A DNA stretch of 64,000 nt from Diprion similis (taxonomy: Eukaryota; Arthropoda; Insecta; Hymenoptera; Diprionidae): assembly GCF_021155765.1 (NCBI RefSeq), contig NC_060113.1, positions 3,449,001 through 3,513,000 on the forward strand, read 5' to 3'. This document shows positions 22,516 through 35,683 of the stretch, one piece after another. Numbering within the stretch: position 1 is the first letter of the stretch; each line of letters starts with the position of its first letter. The position numbers and the translations under genes were made by a program. The notes beneath the pieces were generated by a model. It worked only from the letters and a program-made list of their open reading frames with translations. It made no database searches and was not told where the DNA came from.

Positions 22516-24482
22516 GGGGATCATATACATTCATTACAACAAATCGAAAGTGAAACTTGGCAACTGATGTCCAAAAATCGGTTCTAAATAAATTTCATGA
22601 TTAAATTCTGTCCGAATGGTCAAATATTCGTTTGTTAAAAAGATATTTGACTCTTCAACCGAAGTTCAAAGGAAAAAAATATCGAGCATTTGCCATCTAT
22701 GCAGCTGAGAGCTCAATCACTGCCATTTTTGAGATAAGCCTCGATAAATGCACGTGCAAACGTACTCTGTCCCTGGATGTTCCAGTATTTTATTTTAGTT
22801 AATTTGTAAGATATAGTTTTGTAACATTATTTCACCGAATTTTCATTAAAAAAAATGTTAAAAAAAAAAAAAAACTATTCCCTATCCGTATATCCTCATG
22901 CACCGGAATGTCGTATGGATGTGTATTCAATAGCTTGGTTCAGTTCAAGCGCGTCATAATGAATCCAAAATTAATGCAAGTTTACACAGAGCAACTAGTA
23001 CGTGAAGTCGTACTATACAAGGTTCTCTGTAGTTTGATGTTACGTAAACAAGCTGCGTGTATAAATGTTAAATAAATAAAGCATTAACTCGAAGGTAAGT
23101 TATCTGTAACTATATTCAGAGAAGTATTAATTATTTACTTTAAAAAGAACTGCAATAATCAAGAACCGCGCATAGCGCGGATTTGGATTATTGAAGAATA
23201 TGTCATTTGTACCAAGGATATGATTTAATTTTCCTGGCGCGAGGTGGCCGATCGGAAAAGCGATACCATTGGTTTAAAAAGTGCAATGTGGCGCCATCGT
23301 GGCTCCGTGAACGAAGACTCTCCACGACATGCTGTTGTAAATTTGTGTAATCACCTGATGTGTACCTAGCAACAAACTTCATGTGCAGTGACAGCCTCCA
23401 ATCCGACAACATGAAATAATTCTGCCAACTTTCTGTTAAGTTTCGATAATTCTTGTGAGTGTTTACTTTTTCGTTATAGCAAAGCTTATGCATTACAAAA
23501 TTTTGACAACTTACAATCATGACACGTGAACACTTGTTTATTTTTACACCCTTTTGTATTTCACAAATAGGTGATCATTGGCAGCCCTACAATATGTTTA
23601 TTTATAGAAATAGGCACAGATATGAATACGTGAAATAATGTTGATGTATCTTTAGACAGCACACGAAAATTAATAACTTTGATTACTGTTTAGCAACATG
23701 TTAAATCAGTGATGCTAGTAGTCTCATTCAATAATAAAAATCTTTCAATGATCATAACACCTGGTGTACACATTTTTAATATTAGTTCATTTCCTAATAT
23801 TCTCAATTAATCAATTCCTCAACTAGGACTTTGATGCGTTTGGTATTTTGTATTATAATGAGACCAAACTCTGCCATGAAAATACAGGTATAAAAGCTAC
23901 ATGATGCAACTTTTCACTGACGTTTCAAATATTCAGTCAACAGAATATTAACGCTTTTGTTATCTGTCATGTATTGCACTATAGGAAGTGGTGACTGAGA
24001 CAGATTACACACAATGCTAATTATATTTGAAAGAAATGTTTACATCATAACACATTACCCATAAAGAATTCGAATAATAATAAAAACATTGAACAACATC
24101 AAATTCACCACTGGTAGAAGTACAAAATGATTTTCACCGACATTTTTTTTTATCTCATTGCAGATATAACAATTGAAAATTCAAATTAAATTGAAAAGTA
24201 TATCCGAGGCAAACTCCAGTGGGGATGACATCTTGCAGAGCTCTTTCCTCATATAGCGATTCCTGTTAAGATAGTAATGAGTGCACCCTCAATGGTTTCT
24301 TACCGAAGACTCTTTGGATTTAAATATTGGAAAATATTTGGCACAGGCGTTCACATACTAGGGAATTGTATTGCTGTTAGGAACTGAAGAAGTATTTGCT
24401 AAAATAAAAACGAACTCCACAATAAATTAAGAATAATAAAAATTAGTAAGCACTAAACTCGTCAGAGTTACTGACATCCAAT
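22516..24482. other. Spacer between NUP85 and GTPBP1
   Basis: Begins with the NUP85 3' UTR (AATAAA 22587-22592, A-rich run near 22860) and ends with the GTPBP1 upstream region. One minus-strand frame is described separately at 23203-23520. Otherwise AT-rich with nothing recognised. Confidence 0.6.
23203..23520 (-). CDS. Possible small hypothetical ORF, 105 aa
   Basis: ATG-initiated frame with a basic, aromatic C-terminus (ending RKIKSYPWYK) and locally higher GC than its flanks. The first codons overlap a perfect-looking donor (ATGATT/GTAAGT), so the real structure, if any, could be a spliced gene with an acceptor near the TTAACAG at about 23428. No family recognised. May be chance. Confidence 0.2.
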   Translation of the reverse strand: MIVSCQNFVMHKLCYNEKVNTHKNYRNLTESWQNYFMLSDWRLSLHMKFVARYTSGDYTNLQQHVVESLRSRSHDGATLHFLNQWYRFSDRPPRARKIKSYPWYK

Positions 24483-28126
<3,644 letters not shown>

Positions 28127-30307
28127 AGAAAATTTGTGTACAAAGTATAAATAATTCCTTAGCAATATTACCATGTGATGTAATAGAGCAATGACAACAA
28201 AATTTTATTCTTTTTCAAAAATACCAGTGCTGCTTGGAAACTGAAAATTTTATTTGGATAAATTTTTGATAAAATTTAATAGCAGCCTAGACACTCAAAA
28301 TAATTTTTTTGTTCAGCATCGATACAATATTAATTAACGAAACTTTTATTCACGGACTGATTTCATCATGTTTTTCACAAAGTGTTATTTTAATTGATTT
28401 GATTCTGATCTAATCGAAAAATAACAAAATAGTTACGAGTTTACTGCATATGACTTCTAAAACAAGACAGAAAGAAGTGAATAAAATTTATAAACTGTAT
28501 TTTAATTTTTGCTCTGTTTTTCAAAGCTTGCGTTTCCTTTCCCATAGCAGCACAAGTTAGAACTTTCTTTAAAGTGCAAAGGGGGTGTTACAATTCAACA
28601 TTTCATATCGAATACCTGTATACATATAAATATGTATATAAAGTCCGAACACAAAAAAAGTTTGAAATATTCGAGGCAACATGTAGCAAAATTTTTGTAA
28701 TTATATTCCAGCCTTGTTATATTGATAAAGATATACTTTACACGTCACCTTTTTTTGAATAGATTACCTGTATGGAAAATTTTTTCAAACAAATATAAAA
28801 GCGCAATTTGCATTGCATATCAAAAAGAAACACTCTTACAGCTGTATGTTCCCTAGTTCAAAATCTAAGAATAAAATACTCCGAACTTATTCAGGAAAAA
28901 GACACCTCGTCTCTGCAAACGACTTATAGTGTTCCGCTCAATTATTGAATCAATATTACAATAATTAACGGTATTAGCTAGTTTTGTTGCACCAAGCAGT
29001 TTCTCATATCATTCCAATACTCCTAAACAATAATTTTTAATGCCTGAATTTCAGAAATCTGATTTCGCAGCAATAAAAGTCTGTTTGTGTTTTCTAGATA
29101 TGTTACCCAAACAGTTGGTGTGACAGTAAAATCTGCATATAGCTTTATTCTGTGACATTTGACTGCATTATGTTGAAAGTACTTTCATGGATAATATGTG
29201 TTGATTTCATACTTTCTTTACTGCTGTAGCATCATCAGATATGGGGTGAAAACAGCTATTTTTGGTATCAATGTAGACTTAAAATGCTTCTTTCTGTTAA
29301 CTGTGAGTTACTTCTATTGCGCTTGTCCTGGCCGTATAATCTAAATATAAAACTGTGGTTCTGTATGTATATCACACATGTAAGGTATATGAGTATAATA
29401 CTTTGTGATTCATTGTACTATTTTTCATATGATTGAATAGGTACCATAACTGGTGAAGAATGCTTGTTAGATGGATTATTTTCTTTGACTGATTATGATT
29501 TTAATATTAAAATTACTATGTAGATAGTAGGAATTTTGAGAGATACGCTTGATCTATGGGTTGGATTTCTAATGTTGATTCTTTATGAAAGTATTTAGTA
29601 TGCATATAAAGTATTAATGATAATCACGTTTGCTACATTAGGTTTCATCTGCCCAGTTTGTTACAACGGATAAAAGATTAAGAATACTGTAAACGTACGT
29701 ACTGTATTATGTAGCTTATTATAATTTCGTTACTTTATATAACTAACAACATTATTTTGAAACAAGTTGATTTTTATGAGCAGTAAAACTGGACTGATCT
29801 TAATACTTGTAATTATGGTGTTTTTCTTGTTATAATATCCAATAAACGCCACATAATACAATCTGACATTGGAAATAACTTCTCTTTTTACATCACAGTT
29901 CGTTAGTGGCTTAAATTTGCTGGATGTATCACGTAATCTCAGGCCTTTGATCAATATTTAATTTCAATGGTGTGATTAGAAAGAGAATTTTTTTTACGGC
30001 TGGTTAGTTTCTACAACAGGTTTTAGTGAATTTTGATAAAAATATACAGATATCAGATGCAAATTCAAATTTATATAAATAAAATTACATCAGATAATCG
30101 AAATTGATTATAAATCTTGTGGTGTAGTCTAAAAACAATTGAATTTAAAACACTCTCCACAAACTACAAAGTCTGCTCGCAATTAGCTGTATATACTACT
30201 AACACAATACAAAAAATTAATTTACTTGGTACCACAGTCGATGCCGAAGGATATTAAAGAAATCACAAGTATGCTTATTATTTTGGAGACTCTTCTAAAA
30301 ATTTCAA
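28127..30307. other. Spacer between GTPBP1 and YIPF3 (convergent 3' ends)
   Basis: 2.2 kb of AT-rich sequence that must hold both 3' UTRs, since the genes converge. No conserved frame, repeat or RNA gene was recognised. Confidence 0.6.
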
Positions 30308-31000
30308 TTACAAATTTGTATGTATTTTTGTGGATATACGTTTGTCGCTGCCTTTGCCATATATAAACGTGGGATGCATGTAGGCAAAGTGTAAGAAAAT
30401 TAAGAATAACAAATGACTTACGAATAATGTAGAACAAACTAAAAGTCGAAAGGCCGGTTTGGGTATACTAGTTATAAGAATGATGCATACTCTAAGAGCA
30501 CTTAGTCCTCCAAATAGAAATAAACATAGGAAAAAGAAGGCGTTACTTTCTTCTTGATATATTAGAACGCTCAGAATTAACGTTATAAGATGAGAATACA
30601 AGGCATAGCCCAACGACCCAGCTAAATCCCAGAACGCGATACTGGCACGGGCCAATTTACATAACACAAAACCTAGACAGGGATTCAGAACAATGTACAA
30701 CAGTACTGAAGTTACAGGAGCCAGAATTGAATCTGTAGCCGAAGGGTCTTTAATTCTGTATCCATAATATAGAATTGCAATTAGAAACAAGACTGCTAAA
30801 AGGGGCCCTACTAGATCCACATTTTCAATTTTAAATTTCTTGTTACAAGGAGGTCCGAGGGAAGCTATAATCCGTCTTCCAATATCGTAAGGTGTAACTC
30901 TCATATAACGATTGACAAACGAAACACGGCCATCGACTTTAACAGAATATTCTTTGGAATCTGTAGGCACCAATACAATGGCTGATCCTTTGTATGCCAT
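30308..31000 (-). CDS. YIPF3: Yip1-domain family member YIPF3
   Basis: Golgi multispanning membrane protein, partner of YIPF4 in mammals, implicated in Golgi organisation. A single open exon of 230 aa with five hydrophobic segments at about 63-80, 93-115, 128-147, 153-178 and 185-207. The match to YIPF3 rests on the block GGLSALRVCIILI followed by RLLVCSTLFVSHLLFLIFLHFAY, both conserved. The protein is about 100 residues shorter than human at the N-terminus, lacking the acidic region before the domain; an undetected upstream exon is possible. It starts 130 nt downstream of the NCBP2AS2 stop on the same strand. The C-terminal tail is short and basic. Confidence 0.85.
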   Translation of the reverse strand: MAYKGSAIVLVPTDSKEYSVKVDGRVSFVNRYMRVTPYDIGRRIIASLGPPCNKKFKIENVDLVGPLLAVLFLIAILYYGYRIKDPSATDSILAPVTSVLLYIVLNPCLGFVLCKLARASIAFWDLAGSLGYALYSHLITLILSVLIYQEESNAFFFLCLFLFGGLSALRVCIILITSIPKPAFRLLVCSTLFVSHLLFLIFLHFAYMHPTFIYGKGSDKRISTKIHTNL

Positions 31001-31066
31001 GATAAACTAATGGAAAATTCTAAGCTAATAAATCTAATTCACAATTCGTGGAAAAAAAAACTGATT

Positions 31067-31085
31067 CATCGCAGTACTTGCGATG
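31067..31085. repeat. Small hairpin between NCBP2AS2 and YIPF3
   Basis: CATCGCA and TGCGATG form a seven-base stem around a short loop in the 130-nt gap. A related CTTGCGAT/ATCGCAAG pairing overlaps it. Role unknown; it could be chance. Confidence 0.35.
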
Positions 31086-31130
31086 GATTATTAATCGCAA
31101 GAGAGTTATCTGATTACATTACAATAAATG

Positions 31131-31385
31131 TTACTTAGATTGTTTCTTTTTCAGGTCTTCCTTAGCAGCTGCAATTTCTTTTTTGAGATTAGATGAGAAA
31201 CGGGATAATAAACTTGCATATCGCTCACCAAGCTCCTTCCGATTAGATGGTATACCGTAATGGTCAGCTCGATGCATATAATAAACAACTAGCTGAGCGG
31301 CTCGTCTTATAGGTTTTGAATCTGCTAATTTGTTGATGAGGTTTTCGTTGTTGGCCAAGTACCGCATAAGAAAACGCAGAACCAT
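31131..31385 (-). CDS. NCBP2AS2: NCBP2AS2-like small protein, 84 aa
   Basis: Intronless. The N-terminus MVLRFLMRYL and the stretch SKPIRRAAQL match the small conserved NCBP2-AS2 protein of vertebrates (about 99 aa), which has been linked to mitochondria and secretion; its function is not settled. The C-terminus is Lys-rich and helical. The ATG lies only 29 nt after the MED9 stop, and the stop is 130 nt before the YIPF3 ATG, so it may be translated from a shared transcript. A TCAGT initiator sits about 10 nt before the ATG on the minus strand and could instead give it its own, nearly leaderless mRNA. Confidence 0.85.
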   Translation of the reverse strand: MVLRFLMRYLANNENLINKLADSKPIRRAAQLVVYYMHRADHYGIPSNRKELGERYASLLSRFSSNLKKEIAAAKEDLKKKQSK

Positions 31386-31414
31386 AATGAACTGAAGTCT
31401 GAATGTCTAATTCT

Positions 31415-32230
31415 TTATACTTTGGGTATGTCAAATGTACACATGTTACGATACTTGAGTAGTAGTTCTCGCTTCAATCTGAGCTGCCTACGAAGTGTTT
31501 CTAGCTTCTGTAATTGCTCCTCTTTGCTATATTCTATTCCAGGCAATCTTTTAATCTAAAATCAATCAGTTTTGGTTTATTAAATTACAGAAAACGAACA
31601 CTTAGTCATGCTAAACTTGATGATCGTTCAGTATACACACCTGTGATCTTGCCGAGTCCAATTTTTTTTGTAATTCTAGTATTTTGTGACTCGTGTCCTG
31701 AGAATCCTTAGCTTTTTGGGTATTGTCATGGGGATCTTTTTCTACGCTATGTGGAACAAATAAAATTTTTGTTGTATTACATAACGAGTTTGATAAGAAA
31801 AATTAGCTGTACATTCAATAAGGTAAATTGTTGTTCCTATGCGATGCTACAAAATTTTCAACGTCACGATCTCCTGTTCGGAGGGCAATTGAATAAAATT
31901 AGAACATTAATTTGAGAAATTGAGCAATCATTCACCTTGGGTGAATAATTTCAATACGCAACATATAAGAGCTATAAATAATTTGTCGAACGTGGCAGAC
32001 AATGAAGTGTGCATTCGCAGCTTTGTAGCTATAAAAGAACTTGGAAAAAGAGGACTATTTCTGACGTATCAATTTTAAAGAGTACTGCTAGTGCTAACAG
32101 GTAAATCAATTAACGCCACATACCTTCGGATTATTTCGTACACAATCGGTAGAATTTCTATGTCTAGATCGTCGACTGTGAACTGACTTCGAGCAGGCAC
32201 TTCCTCTGTGATCTCAACAACTTCCATCAT
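31415..32230 (-). CDS. MED9: Mediator complex subunit 9
   Basis: Middle-module subunit of Mediator, bridging activators and RNA polymerase II in the nucleus. Three exons in gene order: 32124-32230, 31641-31746 and 31415-31555, phases 2 and 0; 117 aa. Conserved blocks: DIEILPIVYEIIRS, VEKDPHDNTQKAKDSQD, a coiled coil (KILELQKKLDSARSQ) and the C-terminal LPGIEYSKEEQLQKLETL, ending NMCTFDIPKV. I chose the ATG at 32230 because the frame extends upstream to a stop without another ATG. Start codon is 551 nt from that of divergent RpL10. No AATAAA lies between its stop and the following NCBP2AS2 start. Confidence 0.92.
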
Positions 32231-32586
32231 ATTTTCACCGCAGTTTTTTTCGGCATCTTCCGCTTTTTCGACACTAATTTTTTCTTCTTTAGTTTTCAGT
32301 TTAATTGAATTTATCACACACGTTCTACGTCACGCGGACTAGTCGTTGAAAGTCTCTTGCATACGACGAAGGTTTGACCTAGGAGTTTGACAAAAGTTCA
32401 CGATATTGTCAGAAACAGAAACCGATAGAATCAAATTTTGTAGATGAACGGATGAAGCAACGGCAGGGAGCTCGTCTAACTTGTAAAGATAGACATAGAC
32501 TTTATATAATCTTTCGTGTAGTCTATGGTGTAGTACCGCGAACGCCGGAAACACCTCCAGGACATTTAACCAGATATTTCATTTCC

Positions 32587-32618
32587 GTCTCTTTCATTCA
32601 GGCTATCAAGAGTCGGAG
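32587..32618 (+). promoter_or_regulatory. RpL10 non-coding first exon with TOP-like start
   Basis: A pyrimidine run CTCTTTCATTC at 32589-32599 resembles the 5' terminal oligopyrimidine tract of ribosomal-protein mRNAs. The stretch ends in a strong donor (GGAG/GTATGT) at 32618, which fits the acceptor TTTTCAG at 32774 seven nt before the RpL10 ATG. TOP tracts place translation under mTOR control. The exact start site is inferred. Confidence 0.55.
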
Positions 32619-32780
32619 GTATGTTTATCGTAAATGCTGTTTTATATCTTTAATAATCCGAGGAATCCTGCATAACGGAAATTGATTCGTTTTACTGAAC
32701 GGAATTAGGTTAATTTACTAATTGTTACGAGTGATAGTTGTTTCGATAAATAATTGTGGTGTTTATATTTTCAGTCCAAA

Positions 32781-34065
32781 ATGGGGCGCCGACCAGCGAG
32801 ATGGTAAGTCGTCATGCCTCGCATTTTCTAATTTAGAAAAAAAAAGGAAATAATTGGAAAGAGAAACAATCTCTAAACAACGATTCCATCAATTGACTTG
32901 AGCAACGAATCAATCCGAGGCTCTAACAAAACTCACTTTTTTGCTTCAACGCAAGTCTATGCCAAACTTCGAAGTGTATTGTTCCGTGCTGTCGCTTCAT
33001 TTACTTGCTTATTGTGAAGTTCTCTGTAGATGCTTCGAAATTTTAGCTAATCAGAGTTGCAGTTCCAGGCCATTAGTTAGATGTCAAGTGTTTTATGAAA
33101 CTGCAAAATCGACATGGATATAACATAACCTCGTTAACACTAGTGTCTAACCTATTTCGCAATATGTGGTGACAATCAGATGTCAAAGTAGAAGTCATTG
33201 TTGCAATATGCTTTAGGATAAACGTTACACAATTTTAGTATCTGCACAGTTTTAGTTAATTCTTTGGGGATTCAAGTACTGTGTAAATGTATTCTGCACC
33301 AATCAATGATAAGAATTATTGTTAAATTATAGTTATCGCTACTGCAAGAACAAACCATACCCCAAGTCTCGTTTCTGTCGGGGTGTCCCTGACCCAAAGA
33401 TTCGTATCTTCGACTTGGGAAAGAAGAAGGCATGTGTCGAAGACTTTCCACTTTGCGTTCACTTAGTTTCTGACGAGTATGAACAGCTTAGCTCTGAAGC
33501 TCTGGAGGCAGGTCGTATTTGCTGCAACAAATACATGGTCAAAAATGCTGGCAAAGATCAGTTCCACATTAGGATGCGACTCCATCCTTTCCACGTCATT
33601 CGCATCAACAAAATGTTGTCATGCGCTGGAGCTGATAGGTAAATCACATTAACAATAGTAACTCATTTATTCAATAACGGAATATTATTTACTTGATTGA
33701 AAAATTAATCTTACGAATCTATTCAACTATCTAGGCTCCAAACTGGGATGAGAGGAGCCTTCGGTAAGCCTCAAGGTACCGTTGCTCGTGTCCGAATTGG
33801 GCAGCCGATCATGAGTGTACGCTCATCGGACCGTCACAAGGCGGTAGTTATTGAAGCTCTACGTCGTGCCAAGTTCAAGTTCCCTGGTCGTCAAAAGATC
33901 TATGTTTCGAAGAAGTGGGGATTTACCAAGTACGAACGTGCCGAATATGAGGATTTGAAGGTAGCTGGCCGTCTTGCCCAAGATGGTTGCAATGTCAAAT
34001 ATCTTCCTGAGCACGGACCCCTGGACGCGTGGAAGAAATTCAGGGAAAGCCTGGCCAATGCTTAA
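32781..34065 (+). CDS. RpL10: 60S ribosomal protein L10 (uL16)
   Basis: Large-subunit protein near the peptidyl-transferase centre, needed for late 60S maturation and subunit joining. Coding exons 32781-32803, 33333-33638 and 33735-34065, phases 2 and 2; 219 aa, the usual length. Starts [20 protein letters not shown] and contains the conserved [40 protein letters not shown] and [16 protein letters not shown], including the P-site loop between. Ends KFRESLANA. The first intron of the CDS splits codon 8. AATAAA at 34098-34103. Codon use is GC-richer than neighbours, as expected for a highly expressed gene. Confidence 0.98.
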
Positions 34066-34440
34066 TCTGAGCCAGACACTTTTGTAAATGTGGTCTCAAT
34101 AAATTTTATTCCGACTAATTAAAAATGTGAGTTTCTCGCTACTGTACCTCATTATGTTGCAAAGAGATGCATGCAATAACTTCATCATCAATCCCCGATT
34201 TTTTTCTGCCTATTTATTATTCCCATAGTGGAAATTAAGAGTTCGCTTTTATATTACATCCTTTCTTACACATATCAGTGTTCCATAGATGTTCTAGTAG
34301 ATGATTGTCTGTTTAAAATTCATAATAAAACAGGTATAACGTAAATGAAAACAACATTTTGTTTTATTGGATTATAGCTCAAAGGTTGAGAATTCGATGA
34401 GGATCGAATGAATAGGGTTTCAAATAAGAACACAGTTATT
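34066..34440. other. RpL10 3' flank
   Basis: 3' UTR with AATAAA at 34098-34103, followed by AT-rich sequence. Nothing else is seen. Confidence 0.6.
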
Positions 34441-35290
34441 TCCCGGGTTATGTAGTGAACTATAACTTGCTCGGGCGTAAAAAACCTCACGGAGTAGAGG
34501 GAAAAGCCCGAGCAAGCCAGATAGTTAAAACAAGTTTATTGAACAGAAGGTGCATCAGACATGAGTATATCGAAGTGAGGACCACCTGAGGTCAATCTTA
34601 CTTTCTACATCTATTATCGCTACCTAAGAGAGCTCTCTTATTATAGTTTAATTAACGCGGGAGGGTCGGACTTAATAGAAAGAGAAACAACACTTCGAGG
34701 GAACGAGACCTTGATCGATCTATATAGTATTATGGAAAGTACACCCCACCTAAGCCTGCAACCCGGCCTCCGACGCCTCGGGGCCTCATGTTGCAGGATG
34801 TGGACACAAGGTCGCATTAGAGGTGTACCCCAAAGGTGATCCTGAGATCACCTCCCGCGAGCACATCATGTGACTCGTCCAGCTGATGCCACCTGGCTTG
34901 CTTGAAGAGCTAGTCGAACAATTGGCTAGTAGCTCTAAGAGTCGAGCCCCTTGTGCTGATGCACCTCGATACATGGAATACCATAATTGAAAGTGGACGC
35001 AATATAGAGACCTGGATCGAGTGTACTGCAAGTTATGAAACACGCGCCAAGACGCGCTCGTCCGCACTCGCTGAGTGCCGAAACTTATCTGCCCAAAACC
35101 GCGTGCTCGCGGCTCTCGGGCGTAAGCGGCACCGGCTTCTGCCTGGTTTTAAGTGCTGAAACTATATTCGAACTATACTCTGCATCTTTAACCGTACAGA
35201 TCGCCAAAGGCGCGAACAAGGCGTGGTGTTGTAATTTTAAGAATTTATTTATTTTACAAACGATTAGAACGCCATATCCTACGTAACTCA
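34441..35290. repeat. GC-richer island, probable decayed mobile element
   Basis: Base composition changes abruptly from the AT-rich flank. The left end carries an inverted repeat CTTGCTCGGGC (about 34468) with GCCCGAGCAAG (about 34506). A 93-codon minus-strand frame (34786-35067) and overlapping plus-strand frames show no recognised transposase, integrase or reverse transcriptase motif. It could be a solo LTR, a non-autonomous element or a captured fragment. No target-site duplication could be identified by eye. Confidence 0.35.
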
Positions 35291-35683
35291 TTACAAATTA
35301 GTAAAATCATAGAAAATAAAACTTCGAGTGAGATTACGCGTCCATAACGTGGTCCATTTAAATTATGTACAGGAGTATAGTAATTACTTAACAAACGATA
35401 TCTAAAAATTGGAGTAAATATAACTCACTAAAATACTTTGTTAGTAAAATTATTAGAAAGTACCTAATTACCTAATTAAAATTTGAAAAATACAATATTA
35501 GGGGAATGTATGGGTCTATTTTATAGTACAATTGTTCAAGCTGCCCTAAGCTGCTATTCAACTTTGAAAATGAACAAAAGTTCGACAGATAAATTGCACC
35601 TTGAAACTTTTTTTTGTTAACGAAAGATGTAGTTGTTATTGTTCCACTATTTAACAACGAGTTTGCGGAAACAAGTTTTGAAA
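35291..35683. other. MGRN1 3' UTR and flank
   Basis: AT-rich stretch downstream (minus strand) of the MGRN1 stop. No feature recognised. Confidence 0.55.

Noticed and set aside
32231-32317. N-terminal extension of MED9
   Set aside because: The frame is open upstream of the chosen ATG, but it begins at GTG and reaches a stop without any ATG.
34786-35067. 93-codon minus-strand frame in the GC-rich island
   Set aside because: No transposase, integrase or reverse transcriptase motif and no conserved neighbours, so only a repeat call was kept.
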